From assembly GCF_016863295.1 (NCBI RefSeq), contig NZ_BOOP01000015.1, positions 62,001 to 126,000 on the forward strand: a DNA stretch of 64,000 nt, given 5' to 3'. A program made the position numbers and the translations under genes. Below, in pieces: positions 47,522 through 60,258 of the stretch. The notes under the pieces are model-generated. The model was given only the letters and a program-made list of their open reading frames with translations. It was not told the origin of the DNA and made no database searches. The stretch comes from Planotetraspora phitsanulokensis (GTDB lineage Bacteria; Actinomycetota; Actinomycetes; Streptosporangiales; Streptosporangiaceae). Position 1 is the stretch's first letter, and each line of letters opens with the position of its first letter.

Positions 47522-48070
47522 TCACACAGGTTCGAGGCGGTGAAGGGGTCCGGCCGGGAGCTCGACGACGATCGGGTCTCCGGGCCGCACCTCACCGCCA
47601 TCGACGACGATCCCCATGATCCCGGCCTTCCTGACCAGGCCTCCGTCCTCGTCCCGGTCCAGAACCGCTTTCAGCAGTCCGTTCTGGAAGCCGTCGAGCT
47701 GCAGGCAGGGATTGCGCAGGCCGGTGATCTCCACCACAGCCGTGTCACCCAGATGAAGCCGCGCGCCCACGGGAAGGCCGAGAAGGTCCAGACCGCGCGT
47801 GGTGACGTTCTCCCCCATGTCCCCCGCCCGTACGGCGAAGCCCGCCGCACGCAGTTCGTCGTGCAGCTCCTCGTGGATCAGATGCACCTGCCGCAGATTC
47901 GGCTGACCGGGGTCCCGGGCCACCCGGGACCGGTGCTTGACCGTGACCCCCATGTGGGCGTCGCCTTCCACCCCCAGGCCTGCCAGCAGCCGGATGACGT
48001 CCTGGTTGGGTTTGCTGAAGGTATGTGCCCCGCTGAGGCTTACCGCCGCCACTGACGCGCTCTGTGCCAT
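47522..48070 (-). CDS. MOSC domain protein
   Basis: The 182-residue protein belongs to the MOSC family (molybdenum cofactor sulfurase C-terminal domain and YiiM-like proteins). Key features are GVEGDAHMG near residue 33, RQVHLIHEELHDELRAAGF, GDMGENVTTRGLDLLGLPVG and EITGLRNPCLQLDGF with the conserved Cys that would carry sulfur. It probably handles sulfur or molybdenum-dependent reduction. It is convergent with the small acidic gene, with only 15 bases between the stop codons. Confidence 0.9.
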   Translation of the reverse strand: MAQSASVAAVSLSGAHTFSKPNQDVIRLLAGLGVEGDAHMGVTVKHRSRVARDPGQPNLRQVHLIHEELHDELRAAGFAVRAGDMGENVTTRGLDLLGLPVGARLHLGDTAVVEITGLRNPCLQLDGFQNGLLKAVLDRDEDGGLVRKAGIMGIVVDGGEVRPGDPIVVELPAGPLHRLEPV

Positions 48071-48148
48071 CCGCTCCTCCTCATCACCAGACGAGCATCA
48101 TCTCCCGGCCTCTCGAGTGCGCCGAGCATGCGGACCCGCCGACCCTGG

Positions 48149-49090
48149 TCAGGGACCGAGCAACTCCTCCCGCTTACCGACCAGCCCGTCGCGCTGACGA
48201 GTGAGCTCGCCGGCGCGGGCGGCCAACTGGTTCACCATGCCGTGCACCCACTCGGCCACCTGCTGCACCGCCGTCGCCGTCTGGGCGATCCGCTGATACT
48301 TGAGCGCGTCGGTGACGATGTTGTCGAAGAAGGCGTCCGCGAACCAGCGGGTGTCCACCTCCGGCAGCCGTGGAGCGGCCTCCACTCTGACGTCCGCGAG
48401 CTCCCTCGCGAACACGTCGAGCGCGCGTTGCGCGTGCCACGCCGCCTCGTCCGCCTTGAGCAGGTGCCCTCGCTTCATCATGTCGGCGAGGCCGCCTCCG
48501 CCCAACACGTCCCACGTGGCCGCTCCACGAGCACCCGAGAGATGCCGGAGGAGGTCGCCCACGGCCTGGCCAGCGGCGACTCCCGCCTGATGCGCCTCCT
48601 CGTGCTCTCGTAAGTCGGCACGCACACCGGCGAGCCTCGCCGCCACGTCGGCGAGCTCCCGTCCGCGCGGGTCGCCCGACTCGACCAGCATCCGCTCCTT
48701 GCGGGCGAGCAGCAGATCGAGCTCCTGATGAGGGCTTCCCTGCTCGACGAGGCCCTCCTCCGCGATCCTGAGGTCGGCGGTCAGCCATTCGAGCCTGACC
48801 CGCTGGCCGTCCACCCGCTGTCGCACGGCCGCAGCCTCGGCCCGCTCCCGGGTGAGCCGGTCCTCCCTCCCGCCCGTGAGGCCGGCGATGAAGGAGGCGA
48901 AGCCGCCGTGTTCCAGCCGGGCGACGTCGCGATCCTCCTTGGCCGACTCGCGTTCGAGCTCGGCCAGCAGCGCGCGGACCTCGTCGATCTGCCCGATCAG
49001 CGTGACGCGTTGGCGGGCGTGCCGCTCACGACGGCGCGCCCGATCCCGGGTCTCGCGCATCTCTTCATCGATCGCATCGAACAGGGTCAT
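48149..49090 (-). CDS. Coiled-coil protein of unknown function (MoxR/vWA set)
   Basis: The 313-residue cytoplasmic protein has an N-terminal half that is one long charged coiled coil (RDRARRRERHARQRVTLIGQ, then AELERESAKEDRDVARLE and a later LTRERAEAAAVRQRVDGQRV). A glycine-rich break (GARGAATWDVLGGGGLADMM) leads to a helical C-terminal part. The ATG at 49088-49090 is chosen because the upstream frame is the shadow of a low-complexity stretch. No family is recognised. It is the last of four same-strand genes that begin with a MoxR ATPase. Confidence 0.7.
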   Translation of the reverse strand: MTLFDAIDEEMRETRDRARRRERHARQRVTLIGQIDEVRALLAELERESAKEDRDVARLEHGGFASFIAGLTGGREDRLTRERAEAAAVRQRVDGQRVRLEWLTADLRIAEEGLVEQGSPHQELDLLLARKERMLVESGDPRGRELADVAARLAGVRADLREHEEAHQAGVAAGQAVGDLLRHLSGARGAATWDVLGGGGLADMMKRGHLLKADEAAWHAQRALDVFARELADVRVEAAPRLPEVDTRWFADAFFDNIVTDALKYQRIAQTATAVQQVAEWVHGMVNQLAARAGELTRQRDGLVGKREELLGP

Positions 49091-49158
49091 ATTCCACGAG
49101 ACGTACGGCAGGGCAGGAAAGTTGCCGCCGCTCGGAAGAGTGTCCGTGAGATGTGGAT

Positions 49159-50040
49159 TCACGCGACGCGGAGCGCGGGCGTACGGCACAGCCATTCGCT
49201 GACGGTCCCCTCGAAATCCGCCGGCGGACCGACCCGCAGGCACGACCGGTCGGCCGCGTCGCGCGTCAGCCGTACGTGGAAGGGCTCACGCCCGAGCTCG
49301 GGAGAGCCGGAGAAGACGGCGAAGTCGGTGCCCTCGATCCGCAGGTGATCGCCGATCGTGCGGCACCGCGAGCCCGGTTCGCCCCCGAGCCAGGCGAGAT
49401 GGCCGGCGAGCAGCCGCTCGGCAACGGTGCGGAGCACGTTGACCGTGCACAGGCGGTGGGCGCAGGCCGCGCCGTCCAGCATGACCTCGGGGAGCCCGAA
49501 CCGCGTGAGCCCCCGCGTCGTCACCCGCAGGCACGTGCAGACGTCGGTGCCGTCCGGGTCCCACGGCGGGCACGAGCGGTCGTCGTCGATGTCGACGGTC
49601 CACCCCAGCCAGTCGTCGCCCAGGCGGAAGTCCTGACGTTCGCCCGGGCATGAGGCGCAGTGATAGACGGCTGAGCCGGTCAGCCTGTCCACGATGACCC
49701 CACGGTAGGCCTCCGCGACACCGCGCGCCGCCGCGCGGGCGACCTGGGCGGCCTCCGGCTGCGCCTCGACCGGCGCGGTGCTGGAGACCACGACATGATG
49801 GCGGGCTCTGGAGACCCGTCTCAGGTCGTCGTCCTTGAGGCCGGTTCGCCGCCAGAGCGAGCGGTCTGCCCTGACCGCCTCCAGTTCCAGGCGCGGCGTG
49901 CCGAGCACTTCCATCGCTCTCTTCCGATGTGGTTTTCCCATACGCCACGGGACGATCGACGACAGCTCCACCGGCGCACGGTCCACGGCCACGACGAACA
50001 CCGACGTCGTCTCCGCGGGAACGGAATAGGTGATCTGCAT
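49159..50040 (-). CDS. Uncharacterised Cys-containing protein (MoxR/vWA set)
   Basis: The 293-residue protein has an N-terminal half including RARHHVVVSSTAPVEAQPEA and a GVAEAYRGVIVDRLTGSAVYH stretch reminiscent of DUF2314/DUF4026-like folds (a weak impression). The C-terminal half has scattered Cys/His (CASCPGE, DVCTCLRV, CAHRLC) that might bind zinc. The ATG at 50038-50040 has a strong GGAGGACCC site. The 174-bp gap upstream holds a DnaA-box palindrome, so this gene and the coiled-coil gene may have their own promoter. Confidence 0.7.
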   Translation of the reverse strand: MQITYSVPAETTSVFVVAVDRAPVELSSIVPWRMGKPHRKRAMEVLGTPRLELEAVRADRSLWRRTGLKDDDLRRVSRARHHVVVSSTAPVEAQPEAAQVARAAARGVAEAYRGVIVDRLTGSAVYHCASCPGERQDFRLGDDWLGWTVDIDDDRSCPPWDPDGTDVCTCLRVTTRGLTRFGLPEVMLDGAACAHRLCTVNVLRTVAERLLAGHLAWLGGEPGSRCRTIGDHLRIEGTDFAVFSGSPELGREPFHVRLTRDAADRSCLRVGPPADFEGTVSEWLCRTPALRVA

Positions 50041-50110
50041 GGGTCCTCCTGGGGGATCTCGGAAGCCCCACCATGGACGACCCGCCGGGGCGGCCTCCCG
50101 CCAGAACCCG

Positions 50111-50142
50111 GTTCTGTGGATAACGCGCGTTGTCCACAGAAC
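50111..50142. promoter_or_regulatory. Palindromic pair of DnaA boxes
   Basis: GTTCTGTGGATAAC (50111-50124) and GTTGTCCACAGAAC (50129-50142) are inverted arms around GCGC with one mismatch. They contain TTATCCACA (on the minus strand, 50115-50123) and TTGTCCACA (50130-50138), both good actinobacterial DnaA boxes. It lies 70-100 bases ahead of the gene starting at 50040. It could be a DnaA-controlled promoter or a DnaA-titrating site. Confidence 0.65.
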
Positions 50143-50214
50143 ATGCTTCGCCGGACGACGAGACACCGTCGCGGCAGAAGAGATCGCTGTACGGATCGTC
50201 GTCGCCCGGGCCGG

Positions 50215-52029
50215 TCATGTCATACGGAAGACCGGCCCACGGGGACGGAAGGGGAGGGATGCCCCCGCAGGAATCAGGAAGGCGTGCTCGCGCCGAATTC
50301 TGACCACGTCACACTCACCGTCGGTGATGACCAGGATGGGCCCGTCTCGGGGAAAGTCGTCGGCCCCTTCGAGCAGACTGATACCCGGCTGGAGAATCGT
50401 GCCGCCGCGGCCCCGGACGCGGACCTTCTGGGCTATGTCCTCGACGGGGAGATATCCGGCGTCGTAGGCGGCGGCGTCGCAGAACACGACACGTGCGCGC
50501 GGGACGTCCCGGGCCATGGCGTAGGAGGCGATGGCGCCGAGAGCCTTGCCCAGGAGTTTCACGTTCATCGACCCGGAGGTGTCGAGCACCACGCCGAAAG
50601 TGGCCTGCCGTACCCGCTCATCGGGACGGGCCCAGCCCGGACGCGGGATGTCGGGTGTGGCCGACTGCCGCCGGGAGGCCCGCGCATACGATCTGCGCCT
50701 CTCAACCACTGGGACGTGCGCCTCGAACCATTTGGCGAGTTGGGCGTCCCATTGCAGCGGCGGCTGGTCCAGTGCGCGGATCTCCTCCTCAAGACCGGTC
50801 GGGATGTCGCCACGGCCCCCGTCGCGGTGATAGGTGAGTCCGATGGCCAACGCGTTCCGGTAGTACTCGTCGAGATCCACGTATCGACCGGGAGCGCCCG
50901 GACGGGGCAACGGCTCCCCCAGGACGTCACCGAGCCCGCGGCCGCGAAGAGTCGCGATCTTCCGGAGCCGGCGCAGGTCTCCGGCGAGTCGCTCGTAAAC
51001 CGCCTCAGCGGACGACCCGCGCAGCGCCGGGTCGTAGAGCAGACCGTCCGGCATCTCGCCGACGCCCATCTCGACCAGCCAGCCGTTGATGACGTAGTCA
51101 CACGCCACGTTCCAGAGGTATGGCTCCCGCCAATCGGCCCTGTCGGCGTGACGGAGCGCGGCGTGCAACATCTCGTGAGCCAGCACGAACCGCCATTCGG
51201 CGTGCGTCATGGAAACCAGCGGGTTGATGTAGATCTCCGCTGCATGTGCGTTGACCGCGGCGACCGAGATGTCCCAGCCGCGGGCGAGATCGGCGTCCGC
51301 GACGATGGTCATCCCGGCCGCCAAGGCACCCAACAATGGATACGAGGAGACGAACCAGCCAAGGGCGACGTCCCAGGGCTTCTTGGCCTGCATCCCTTCG
51401 GAACTCCGGGCCCCGCCTACCATCTCGATCGCCCGCGTGGCCGAGGCCGATACTCCGATCGCGAACGATCTCGGGAAATCAAGGCGTTTGGCGACGTCCT
51501 CCGAGCCCACGAAGAAATCCGGAAATTTCGGTACTCCTAACTCTGCTGGAATCGCCGTTCGGCGCCACCTGCCGGCCAGTGTTCCCTCGTCCTCACTCGG
51601 GAAGTCCAGTGGTAGCGGTTCGGGCGGCCGACCGACCTTGACAGTGCTGAGGAACCGGTCGACGGTCAGGCAACACGCCACGCGATACGCGTGATCCGGG
51701 ACGCGCTGCCCCGCCATGCGCCCCGTGCCGACGTCGCGCCCCACGTCCCCGGCGGCAGCCGTACGCGGATCGAGATGCCCGAACGCGGCGTGGAGCAGGC
51801 AGTGGGCGAACACCCACGCCCACTGATCCACCTCGGCCCGTCGCTTCGGGTGATGGTGCACGGAGCCGTCGGGGGTGATGTATGCCCAGCCGTCCCCGGA
51901 AAGCTCTCCGTCAGGAGCGGCGGAGAGCTGACTGCGAAGCGGCTGGAACAGCGGGTGGGCCCGCACCTGGTTCCAGCCCTTCAGTACGGCGTCGCGCCAC
52001 GGATCGGCCTTGGGCTTCTTGGAGACCAC
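50215..52029 (-). CDS. Metallopeptidase-like and vWA domain protein (DUF2201-like)
   Basis: The 604-residue protein has a zincin-like helix HEMLHAALRHAD with HExxH near residue 285. Nearer the N-terminus a related but degenerate helix VFAHCLLHAAFGHLD (HxxxH) suggests a duplicated domain. The C-terminal third is a von Willebrand factor A-like domain with the metal site DTSGSMNVK near residue 481 and VITDGECDV. Such proteins pair with MoxR-type ATPases, as here: the gene starts one base after the ATPase gene ends. It is probably a cytoplasmic partner of the AAA+ protein. The GTG start is at 52027-52029. Confidence 0.88.
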   Translation of the reverse strand: MVSKKPKADPWRDAVLKGWNQVRAHPLFQPLRSQLSAAPDGELSGDGWAYITPDGSVHHHPKRRAEVDQWAWVFAHCLLHAAFGHLDPRTAAAGDVGRDVGTGRMAGQRVPDHAYRVACCLTVDRFLSTVKVGRPPEPLPLDFPSEDEGTLAGRWRRTAIPAELGVPKFPDFFVGSEDVAKRLDFPRSFAIGVSASATRAIEMVGGARSSEGMQAKKPWDVALGWFVSSYPLLGALAAGMTIVADADLARGWDISVAAVNAHAAEIYINPLVSMTHAEWRFVLAHEMLHAALRHADRADWREPYLWNVACDYVINGWLVEMGVGEMPDGLLYDPALRGSSAEAVYERLAGDLRRLRKIATLRGRGLGDVLGEPLPRPGAPGRYVDLDEYYRNALAIGLTYHRDGGRGDIPTGLEEEIRALDQPPLQWDAQLAKWFEAHVPVVERRRSYARASRRQSATPDIPRPGWARPDERVRQATFGVVLDTSGSMNVKLLGKALGAIASYAMARDVPRARVVFCDAAAYDAGYLPVEDIAQKVRVRGRGGTILQPGISLLEGADDFPRDGPILVITDGECDVVRIRREHAFLIPAGASLPFRPRGPVFRMT

Positions 52030-52030
52030 A

Positions 52031-53116
52031 TCAAATCCGGGCGGTGGCCAGGCGGGGCAGGTCCCGGCTTATCTCGACCAGGAACCACGAAGGCAGGACC
52101 GGAGCGCCGTCGTCGTCCGTGGCGATCACCAGCTGGGCACACTCAAGGGAGATCTCGGCCAGTTCGATGAGCAACGCCTTGGCGCGGAACGCCAGCTGCC
52201 TGCCCACAGGCGACGCGTTGTCCTTGGAAGTCGGCAACCCCTTGATGAGCCTCGCCCGAAACGTCTCAGACAGGAAATAGAGCAGGTCGCGATCGCCGGG
52301 GCCGCGCGGCCAGCTCGCGTCGCCCTTGAGCACTGCGTCCAAGTCGTACGCGTGCCGCACGGTCTTGACGTAGGCGCGGAACGCCGACGCGTGCGCCGCC
52401 GTCAGTGTGCCGAAGGCCAGGATGGACAACGTCTCATCGTCGATACTCTCGCCGTACGACCAGATGGCGTCCGACAACATGTGCCAGCCACGGGGGGTTG
52501 AGAAGGGCTCCTCGGTCTTGGGAGGCGGACTCCACAGATGGTCGGGCCTCTGGACCAGGTAGTCGACGACCCACTGGTGGATGCCGTGATCCGCCGCCCA
52601 CTTCAGCCAGTCAGTGGCCGATGCCCGCAGATGGATGTGGATCATGCGATTGACGAGCGCGGACGCCATGGGTCTCGCGAGCGCGTTGTCAGTCGCGCGA
52701 TTGCCGGCGCCGATGACGACCGAGCCGACCGGCAGTTCGTACGTTCCGATCCGCCGGTCGAGGATGAGCGAGTAGAACGCTTTCTGCACCTCGGGCGAGG
52801 ACGCGTTCAGCTCGTCGAGGAACAGGCAGTACGGCTCGTCCCTGGCGATGGTCTCCGGCGGGGCGAACCTGCTCCGGTCGCCGACGATCTGCGGCACGCC
52901 GATGAGGTCCTCTGGGGCGAGCTGGGTGCCGAGGAGCGTGACGCAGTGCAGGCCCAGCGACTCGGCGAACGACTGAACGAGCGAGCTCTTACCGATTCCC
53001 GGAGCACCCCAGAGGAACACTGGGCGGACCACTGCGACATGCAGCAGCACGTTGGGAAGCTGCGCCGGGGTGACGGTGAGAGGTGCCTGCACGGCACCGA
53101 GATTGCCCGACGGCAA
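52031..53116 (-). CDS. MoxR-type AAA+ ATPase
   Basis: The 361-residue protein (353 if the GTG at 53092 is used) has Walker A VFLWGAPGIGKSS, Walker B YCLFLDELNASSPEVQ, a sensor 1 segment VVIGAGNRATDNA and the arginine-finger region ALVNRMIHIHL. The C-terminal lid is helical. MoxR ATPases act as chaperones that remodel or insert metal into vWA-partner complexes, and the partner gene follows immediately. The first start in the frame is TTG (53114-53116) without a clear ribosome site. Confidence 0.9.
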   Translation of the reverse strand: MPSGNLGAVQAPLTVTPAQLPNVLLHVAVVRPVFLWGAPGIGKSSLVQSFAESLGLHCVTLLGTQLAPEDLIGVPQIVGDRSRFAPPETIARDEPYCLFLDELNASSPEVQKAFYSLILDRRIGTYELPVGSVVIGAGNRATDNALARPMASALVNRMIHIHLRASATDWLKWAADHGIHQWVVDYLVQRPDHLWSPPPKTEEPFSTPRGWHMLSDAIWSYGESIDDETLSILAFGTLTAAHASAFRAYVKTVRHAYDLDAVLKGDASWPRGPGDRDLLYFLSETFRARLIKGLPTSKDNASPVGRQLAFRAKALLIELAEISLECAQLVIATDDDGAPVLPSWFLVEISRDLPRLATARI

Positions 53117-53189
53117 GCGTGCATCGCCACTCGATTTATGGCGAAACGACCCCCGCGCGGCCAGCGGAAAGGCCTACCCGTTCGAACAT

Positions 53190-53711
53190 CTACAGGTCGT
53201 TGAAGGGTTGTGCGTAGACGAAACGGCCGCGGATCGACGGGTGGTACCCGGTCAACGGCCTGACCTGGAAGTGCGGGGCCCACTCGGCGACCGGCGGGAC
53301 GATCCCGTACTCCTCCGCGAGGCCGAAGCCGAACCGCGGGTAGTAGTCAGGATGGCCAAGGAGCACCACCATGGGCTCTCCGAGCGCGTCGGCCGCTCCG
53401 AGCACGGCATGCATGAGAGCGTGACCCACACCCTGACGTTGGACGCGTGGAAGCACGCCCAGGGGCCCGAGACCCAGGACGGGCGTCCCGTCGACGTGGG
53501 CCCGCGAGCACACCACGTGCCCCACGACGTCGCCGTCCGGTCCGGTCGCGACGAACGACAGCGCGGGCAGCCACGCGTCGCAGGCGCGCAACGCGTCCAC
53601 CAGGTCCGCCTCGACGACCTGACCGCCGGGGGCCGCCATCGGGGCGAACGCCGCGGTGTGCACCGCGCGGACGGACTCGGCGTCGGCCGCCGTCTCACTT
53701 CTGATCAGCAT
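53190..53711 (-). CDS. GNAT family N-acetyltransferase
   Basis: The 173-residue protein has acetyl-CoA loop PRVQRQGVGHALMHAVL, preceded by LGLGPLGVLP, and a C-terminal YYPRFGF motif. This is the pattern of YhbS/putative acetyltransferases, with MLIRSETAADAESVRAVHTAAF at the start. The acceptor is unknown. It is not obviously linked to treZ, which lies 48 bases upstream on the same strand. Confidence 0.9.
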   Translation of the reverse strand: MLIRSETAADAESVRAVHTAAFAPMAAPGGQVVEADLVDALRACDAWLPALSFVATGPDGDVVGHVVCSRAHVDGTPVLGLGPLGVLPRVQRQGVGHALMHAVLGAADALGEPMVVLLGHPDYYPRFGFGLAEEYGIVPPVAEWAPHFQVRPLTGYHPSIRGRFVYAQPFNDL

Positions 53712-53759
53712 CGGTTCAGACTGCTCGTGCCGATCCGGCCAGTCAATCGAATAACCGGG

Positions 53760-55463
<1,704 letters not shown>

Positions 55464-55532
55464 GCCCCTCCAGGTGTCGGGGCGGCCGCGAGGCCGCCGT
55501 CCAGCAAGAGTCTCCCCGCCCCCGGCCGGGAT

Positions 55533-57713
55533 TCACCGTTCCAGGATCGCGACGGGGTATCGGGACAGCAGGTGCCCCAGGGGGATCCGGCCGGTGTGCC
55601 GCCACCCTGTGAGCAGATCACGCCAGTTCCCCGGCGGCAACATCAGCGTGTCGGCCCCCCAGCCGCCTCGCCGTTCGAGCCTGGCGGGCAGCCGGGTCGC
55701 CACGGTCACCGCCCGGTCTCCGCGGGCGAAGGCCACCGCGTGCTCCCCGGCCTCGATCGGCTCGTACGGCAGGGCAGGATCGAGCCGCCTCCTCAGGTTC
55801 AGCGCGGTGGTGGTGACGAGCATCTTCTGGCCGTCCCAGCTGTCGTCGGGGCGCTCGAGGAGCGCACGCCGTCTCTCGAAGTCGACCGGCCGCCGGTTGT
55901 CCGGGTCGACGAGCGAGAAGTCGGTGATCTCGGAGCCCTGGTAGACGTCCGGGATGCCCGGCATCATCAGCTGCACGAGCTTCTGCCCGAGCGAGTTGAT
56001 TCGGGCGTACCGGTCGACCACCGCGGTGAAGGACGCCACGGAGGCACCGCAGACGTCGACGGCCCGCTGCGCGAACTCCCTGATCCCCGCCTCGTACGCC
56101 GGGTCGCGGTTCTGCCACGAGATGGAGGTCTTGGCCTCGCGGGCGGCCTTGAGCAGGTAGCCGGTGAACCGCTCGGTCGTGATGGGCCACGACGCCATGA
56201 GCGTCTGCCAGGCGAGGTAGTCGAGCCGGGGGTCGAACGCCACGGACGAGGTCCACGAGGCCACGGCGCGGGCCCACTCCTCCGGCATCTCCGACAGCAC
56301 GGCCAGCCTGGCCCTGACGTCCTCCGACCGTTTGGTGTCGTGGGTCGACAGGGTGGTCATGGTCGTCGGCGGCAGGCTCGCGCAGAACGCGTGGAACTCG
56401 GCCGGGGAGACCCCGAACCTGTCGGGCTCGCCGCCCACCTCGTTGAGGGCGGCGAGGGGATACCACCGGTAGAGCGCGGTGTCCTCGACGCCCTTGGCCA
56501 TGACCGGGCCGCAGGTCTGCTGGAACCTGGTCACCGCCTCGGCGGGGCCGTACAGGACGAGGTTGGCCGTCTTCTCGACGGCGTCGGGGTCGGTGTGGGC
56601 GGCCGCGTGCGACGCCGCCGACTGGACGATCGCGACCGACTCGGCGGACGGCTGCTCGCCGGGGTTCACATACGCCCGGTAGACGGGCATGGCGGCCAGC
56701 AACTCGACGGCGGCGTCGCGCAGGCCCGGGTCGCCGAAAGCCGCGACCAGCCGGTCGACCTCGCCCCGGAAGAACAATTCGATGACGTGCTTCTTCGCCT
56801 CGTACCGGACCGACTCGTAGGACGCGGACACACCGGTGTGCCGGGTGAAGGTCTCGACCAGCGAGTCCCGGCCGGCCGGGTCGACGAACAGCCGCGTGAT
56901 CATGTTGAGAGCGTCGTAGCCCGTGGTGCCGTCGCACGGCCAGTCGCCGGGCAGCCGCTCGTCGTCAATGAGGATCTTCTCCACCCACAGCGGGCCGGGC
57001 ACGCGCGGGCGGAGCCGCTCCAGATAGCCGCGCGGGTCGGCAAGGCCGTCGGGGTGGTCGACCCGCAGGCCCTCGATGACGCCCTCGCCGACCAGCGACA
57101 ACATCAGGGCGTGGCTGGCCTCGAAGACCTCGGGGTCCTCCACTCTCAGGCCGATCAGGGAGGAGACGTCGAAGAACCGCCGGTATCCGGGGCTCTCGCG
57201 CCAGTTCACGAGCCGGTAGTGCTGGGCCTCCAGCAACTCGGGCAGCGGCAGGTGCTCGGTGCCCGGGCGGATCGGGAACTCGTGGTCGTGGTAGCGCAGG
57301 ACGGACCCGTCGGCCACGAGCCCGTCGGGTTCGTCGCCGAGGACCGGAAGGGCGACGGGCCACTGCACGTCGAACCACCGTGCGAACGGAGAGTCCGGGC
57401 CGTCCCGCAGGGCCGCCCAGAGCGGGGCGTTTCCGGACTCGGGCTGTGGCACGGTCATGTGGTTGGGCACGATGTCGGCGATCAGCGGAAGGCCCTGTGC
57501 TGCGAGGTCGCGCAGGGCGTCGGCTCCGCCGAACTCGGCCCGGATCCGGCCGTGGTCCACGACGTCGTAGCCGTGCTGGGAATCGGGGACCGCCTGCAGG
57601 ACGGGCGACAGGTAGAGCCGGCCCACTCCCAGATCCCGGAGATACCCCGTCAGCCGGGCCACCTCCGGGAAGCCGAGATCAGGTGTGAGCTGCACACGAT
57701 AGGTCGACGTCAC
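55533..57713 (-). CDS. treY: Malto-oligosyltrehalose synthase
   Basis: The 726-residue GH13 enzyme turns the reducing-end maltose unit of a glucan into trehalose. It starts STYRVQLTPDLGFPEVARL, shows GVGRLYLSPVLQAVPDSQHGY, PLIADIVPNHM, GLRVDHPDGLADPRGYL, VEKILIDDERLPGDWPCDGTTGYD and VEDTALYRWYPLAALNEVGG, all TreY signatures. GTG 57711-57713 is the chosen start; the longer frame to 57845 reads through a 12-bp tandem repeat. It lies between glgX and treZ. Confidence 0.96.
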   Translation of the reverse strand: MTSTYRVQLTPDLGFPEVARLTGYLRDLGVGRLYLSPVLQAVPDSQHGYDVVDHGRIRAEFGGADALRDLAAQGLPLIADIVPNHMTVPQPESGNAPLWAALRDGPDSPFARWFDVQWPVALPVLGDEPDGLVADGSVLRYHDHEFPIRPGTEHLPLPELLEAQHYRLVNWRESPGYRRFFDVSSLIGLRVEDPEVFEASHALMLSLVGEGVIEGLRVDHPDGLADPRGYLERLRPRVPGPLWVEKILIDDERLPGDWPCDGTTGYDALNMITRLFVDPAGRDSLVETFTRHTGVSASYESVRYEAKKHVIELFFRGEVDRLVAAFGDPGLRDAAVELLAAMPVYRAYVNPGEQPSAESVAIVQSAASHAAAHTDPDAVEKTANLVLYGPAEAVTRFQQTCGPVMAKGVEDTALYRWYPLAALNEVGGEPDRFGVSPAEFHAFCASLPPTTMTTLSTHDTKRSEDVRARLAVLSEMPEEWARAVASWTSSVAFDPRLDYLAWQTLMASWPITTERFTGYLLKAAREAKTSISWQNRDPAYEAGIREFAQRAVDVCGASVASFTAVVDRYARINSLGQKLVQLMMPGIPDVYQGSEITDFSLVDPDNRRPVDFERRRALLERPDDSWDGQKMLVTTTALNLRRRLDPALPYEPIEAGEHAVAFARGDRAVTVATRLPARLERRGGWGADTLMLPPGNWRDLLTGWRHTGRIPLGHLLSRYPVAILER

Positions 57714-57767
57714 GGCACCGCCCTTCCACGAGTCCCCGGGGCATGTCCCATAGTGCCCGCCACCGGG

Positions 57768-57791
57768 ACACCCCGCCATACACCCCGCCAT
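57768..57791. repeat. 12-bp tandem duplication upstream of treY
   Basis: ACACCCCGCCAT occurs twice in direct tandem, 55-78 bases ahead of the treY start, in the 151-bp gap after glgX. The role is unknown. Confidence 0.55.
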
Positions 57792-57864
57792 ACACGACGT
57801 CGGCCGGACGGCCCCGGCCGGTCGCGGCTCCGGGCACGCGCTCACACGCGGAAGCGGGCACGAG

Positions 57865-60009
<2,145 letters not shown>

Positions 60010-60258
60010 GCGACCTCCTCGCCCGCTGGGCCGGCGGGACGGGGAGAGGGCTCCCCGCGCGGTTCACCGGCCCAGCCGCGGCGGCCGCTCACACGACCAC
60101 CGACATGACACTCGTTCACAAGACATCGTGCCTGCCCACAGAAGGCTCTGACAGTCCCTCCGCGTTAACGTCGCGTATGGGGAGGGGTGAAACACGCCAC
60201 CTGGCCGCAAAGTCCCCCACAGTTGGTGATCATGCACCATGACTCGGCCGTACCCGTA

